Shown: in pieces, positions 6,739 to 7,305 of the stretch | How positions within the stretch are numbered: position 1 is the first letter of the stretch | How the letters are laid out: each line of letters starts with the position of its first letter | From: BJGN01 sp041159865 | GTDB taxonomy: Bacteria; Bacteroidota; Bacteroidia; Chitinophagales; Saprospiraceae | NCBI GenBank assembly: GCA_041159865.1 | Contig: JBEAXK010000067.1 | Location: 1-7,305, forward strand | Reading direction: 5' to 3' | Length of the DNA stretch: 7,305 nt | Translations under genes and position numbers: made by a program | Notes under the pieces: generated by a model | Seen by the model: the letters and a program-made list of their open reading frames with translations, nothing else | Told to the model about the DNA's origin: nothing | Databases searched by the model: none

Positions 6739-7305
6739 AAAGAAAGTCAGAATTTTTGCAGGACCTAATGGTTCTGGAAAAAGTACACTTTTTGTCGAGT
6801 TTTCTAAAATTTATCAGACAGGATTTTTTGTTAATGCTGATTTTATAGAAAAAAAACTATTTGAATCTGGTTTTTTTAATTTGGAGGAAGTAGGATTATT
6901 TGCGAGTCAAAATGATTTAGATAATTTTAAAAATTCAACAGATGCTATTAGTTTACTTAATAAAACAGCTAAAGAAGGTCATATCATTGATATTTTTGTT
7001 AAAGATAATTTTATTGTTGATAAATCAATCTCAACCCACAGTTATGAAGGTGCTTTTATTGCATTATTTATTAGATACCTTATGACTTTGTCCAAAAAGT
7101 CATTTAGTTATGAAACAGTTATGAGTCATTTTTCTAAGGTGGAAGAAATTAAGTATTTAATACAGAATGGATATAACGCTTATTTATATTTCATTTGTGT
7201 TGACAATCATGCTATAAATATTTCCAGAGTTCAAAATCGAATTAAAAAAGGCGGACATAGTGTGGTTGAAAAAAAGATTATTGATCGCTATTACAGAACT
7301 TTAGA
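6728..7305 (+). CDS. Zeta-toxin/COG4185-like P-loop kinase (3' partial)
   Basis: The frame opens at the ATG at 6728, inside the upstream gene, and is still open at the window end with 192 codons read. Walker A is GPNGSGKST (residues 12-20). NADFI at 36-40 matches the NAD motif that follows the P-loop in zeta-like kinases. SYETVMSH (127-134) corresponds to the ETxxSH motif of this family. NGYNAYLYFICVD leads to ISRVQNRIKKGGHSV and IIDRYYRTL (184-192), the usual R-x-x-R-x-x-x-GGH...RY signature near the C-terminus. Relatives are about 195-210 residues, so only a few residues are probably missing. Classical zeta/PezT toxins phosphorylate UDP-N-acetylglucosamine, but whether this branch uses that substrate cannot be read from sequence. 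The gene is markedly more A+T-rich than the adhesin-PorP genes, which suggests acquisition by transfer. It is probably controlled by the 80-aa partner. Confidence 0.85.
   Translation, partial: MQNKKKVRIFAGPNGSGKSTLFVEFSKIYQTGFFVNADFIEKKLFESGFFNLEEVGLFASQNDLDNFKNSTDAISLLNKTAKEGHIIDIFVKDNFIVDKSISTHSYEGAFIALFIRYLMTLSKKSFSYETVMSHFSKVEEIKYLIQNGYNAYLYFICVDNHAINISRVQNRIKKGGHSVVEKKIIDRYYRTL

Overview
The window looks like Bacteroidota chromosomal DNA, most likely Sphingobacteriaceae (Pedobacter-like). This placement is inferred from protein families and not proven. The evidence is a type IX secretion (T9SS) cargo protein with a type B C-terminal sorting domain, a PorP/SprF outer-membrane partner, promoters of the TTG-N19-TAnnTTTG type, absence of clear Shine-Dalgarno sequences, and AT-rich intergenic DNA.

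Bases 1-3723 form a live secretion module. A very large surface protein, open at the left edge, is built from a SprB-type repeat, an Ig-like stretch, five tandem 86-residue repeats with an exact 258-bp DNA period, two diverged ~100-residue domains and a type B sorting domain. Seven bases later comes a 316-aa PorP/SprF-family protein, presumably its dedicated partner for T9SS export or anchoring. The pair ends in a hairpin plus T-run made from a palindromic repeat that contains the PorP stop codon.

Bases 3724-6448 are a gene graveyard. The first wreck (3815-4841) is an AAA ATPase of the DUF4143/COG1373 type, broken by frameshifts, stops and deletions. It is bracketed by two copies of the palindromic repeat (22 of 25 positions identical). 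The second wreck (4970-6387) is an AAA-ATPase-like/PD-(D/E)XK (DUF1703-type) protein with a frameshift near 5170, a stop after 6087 and a rubble-like nuclease C-terminus.

Bases 6449-7305 hold an apparently intact toxin-antitoxin-like pair with its own promoter: an 80-aa protein I do not recognise, overlapping by 11 bases a zeta-toxin/COG4185-like P-loop kinase that runs off the right edge. This pair, and the repeat-bracketed ATPase wreck, are the items most worth a second look. I saw no RNA gene, CRISPR array, transposase or origin.
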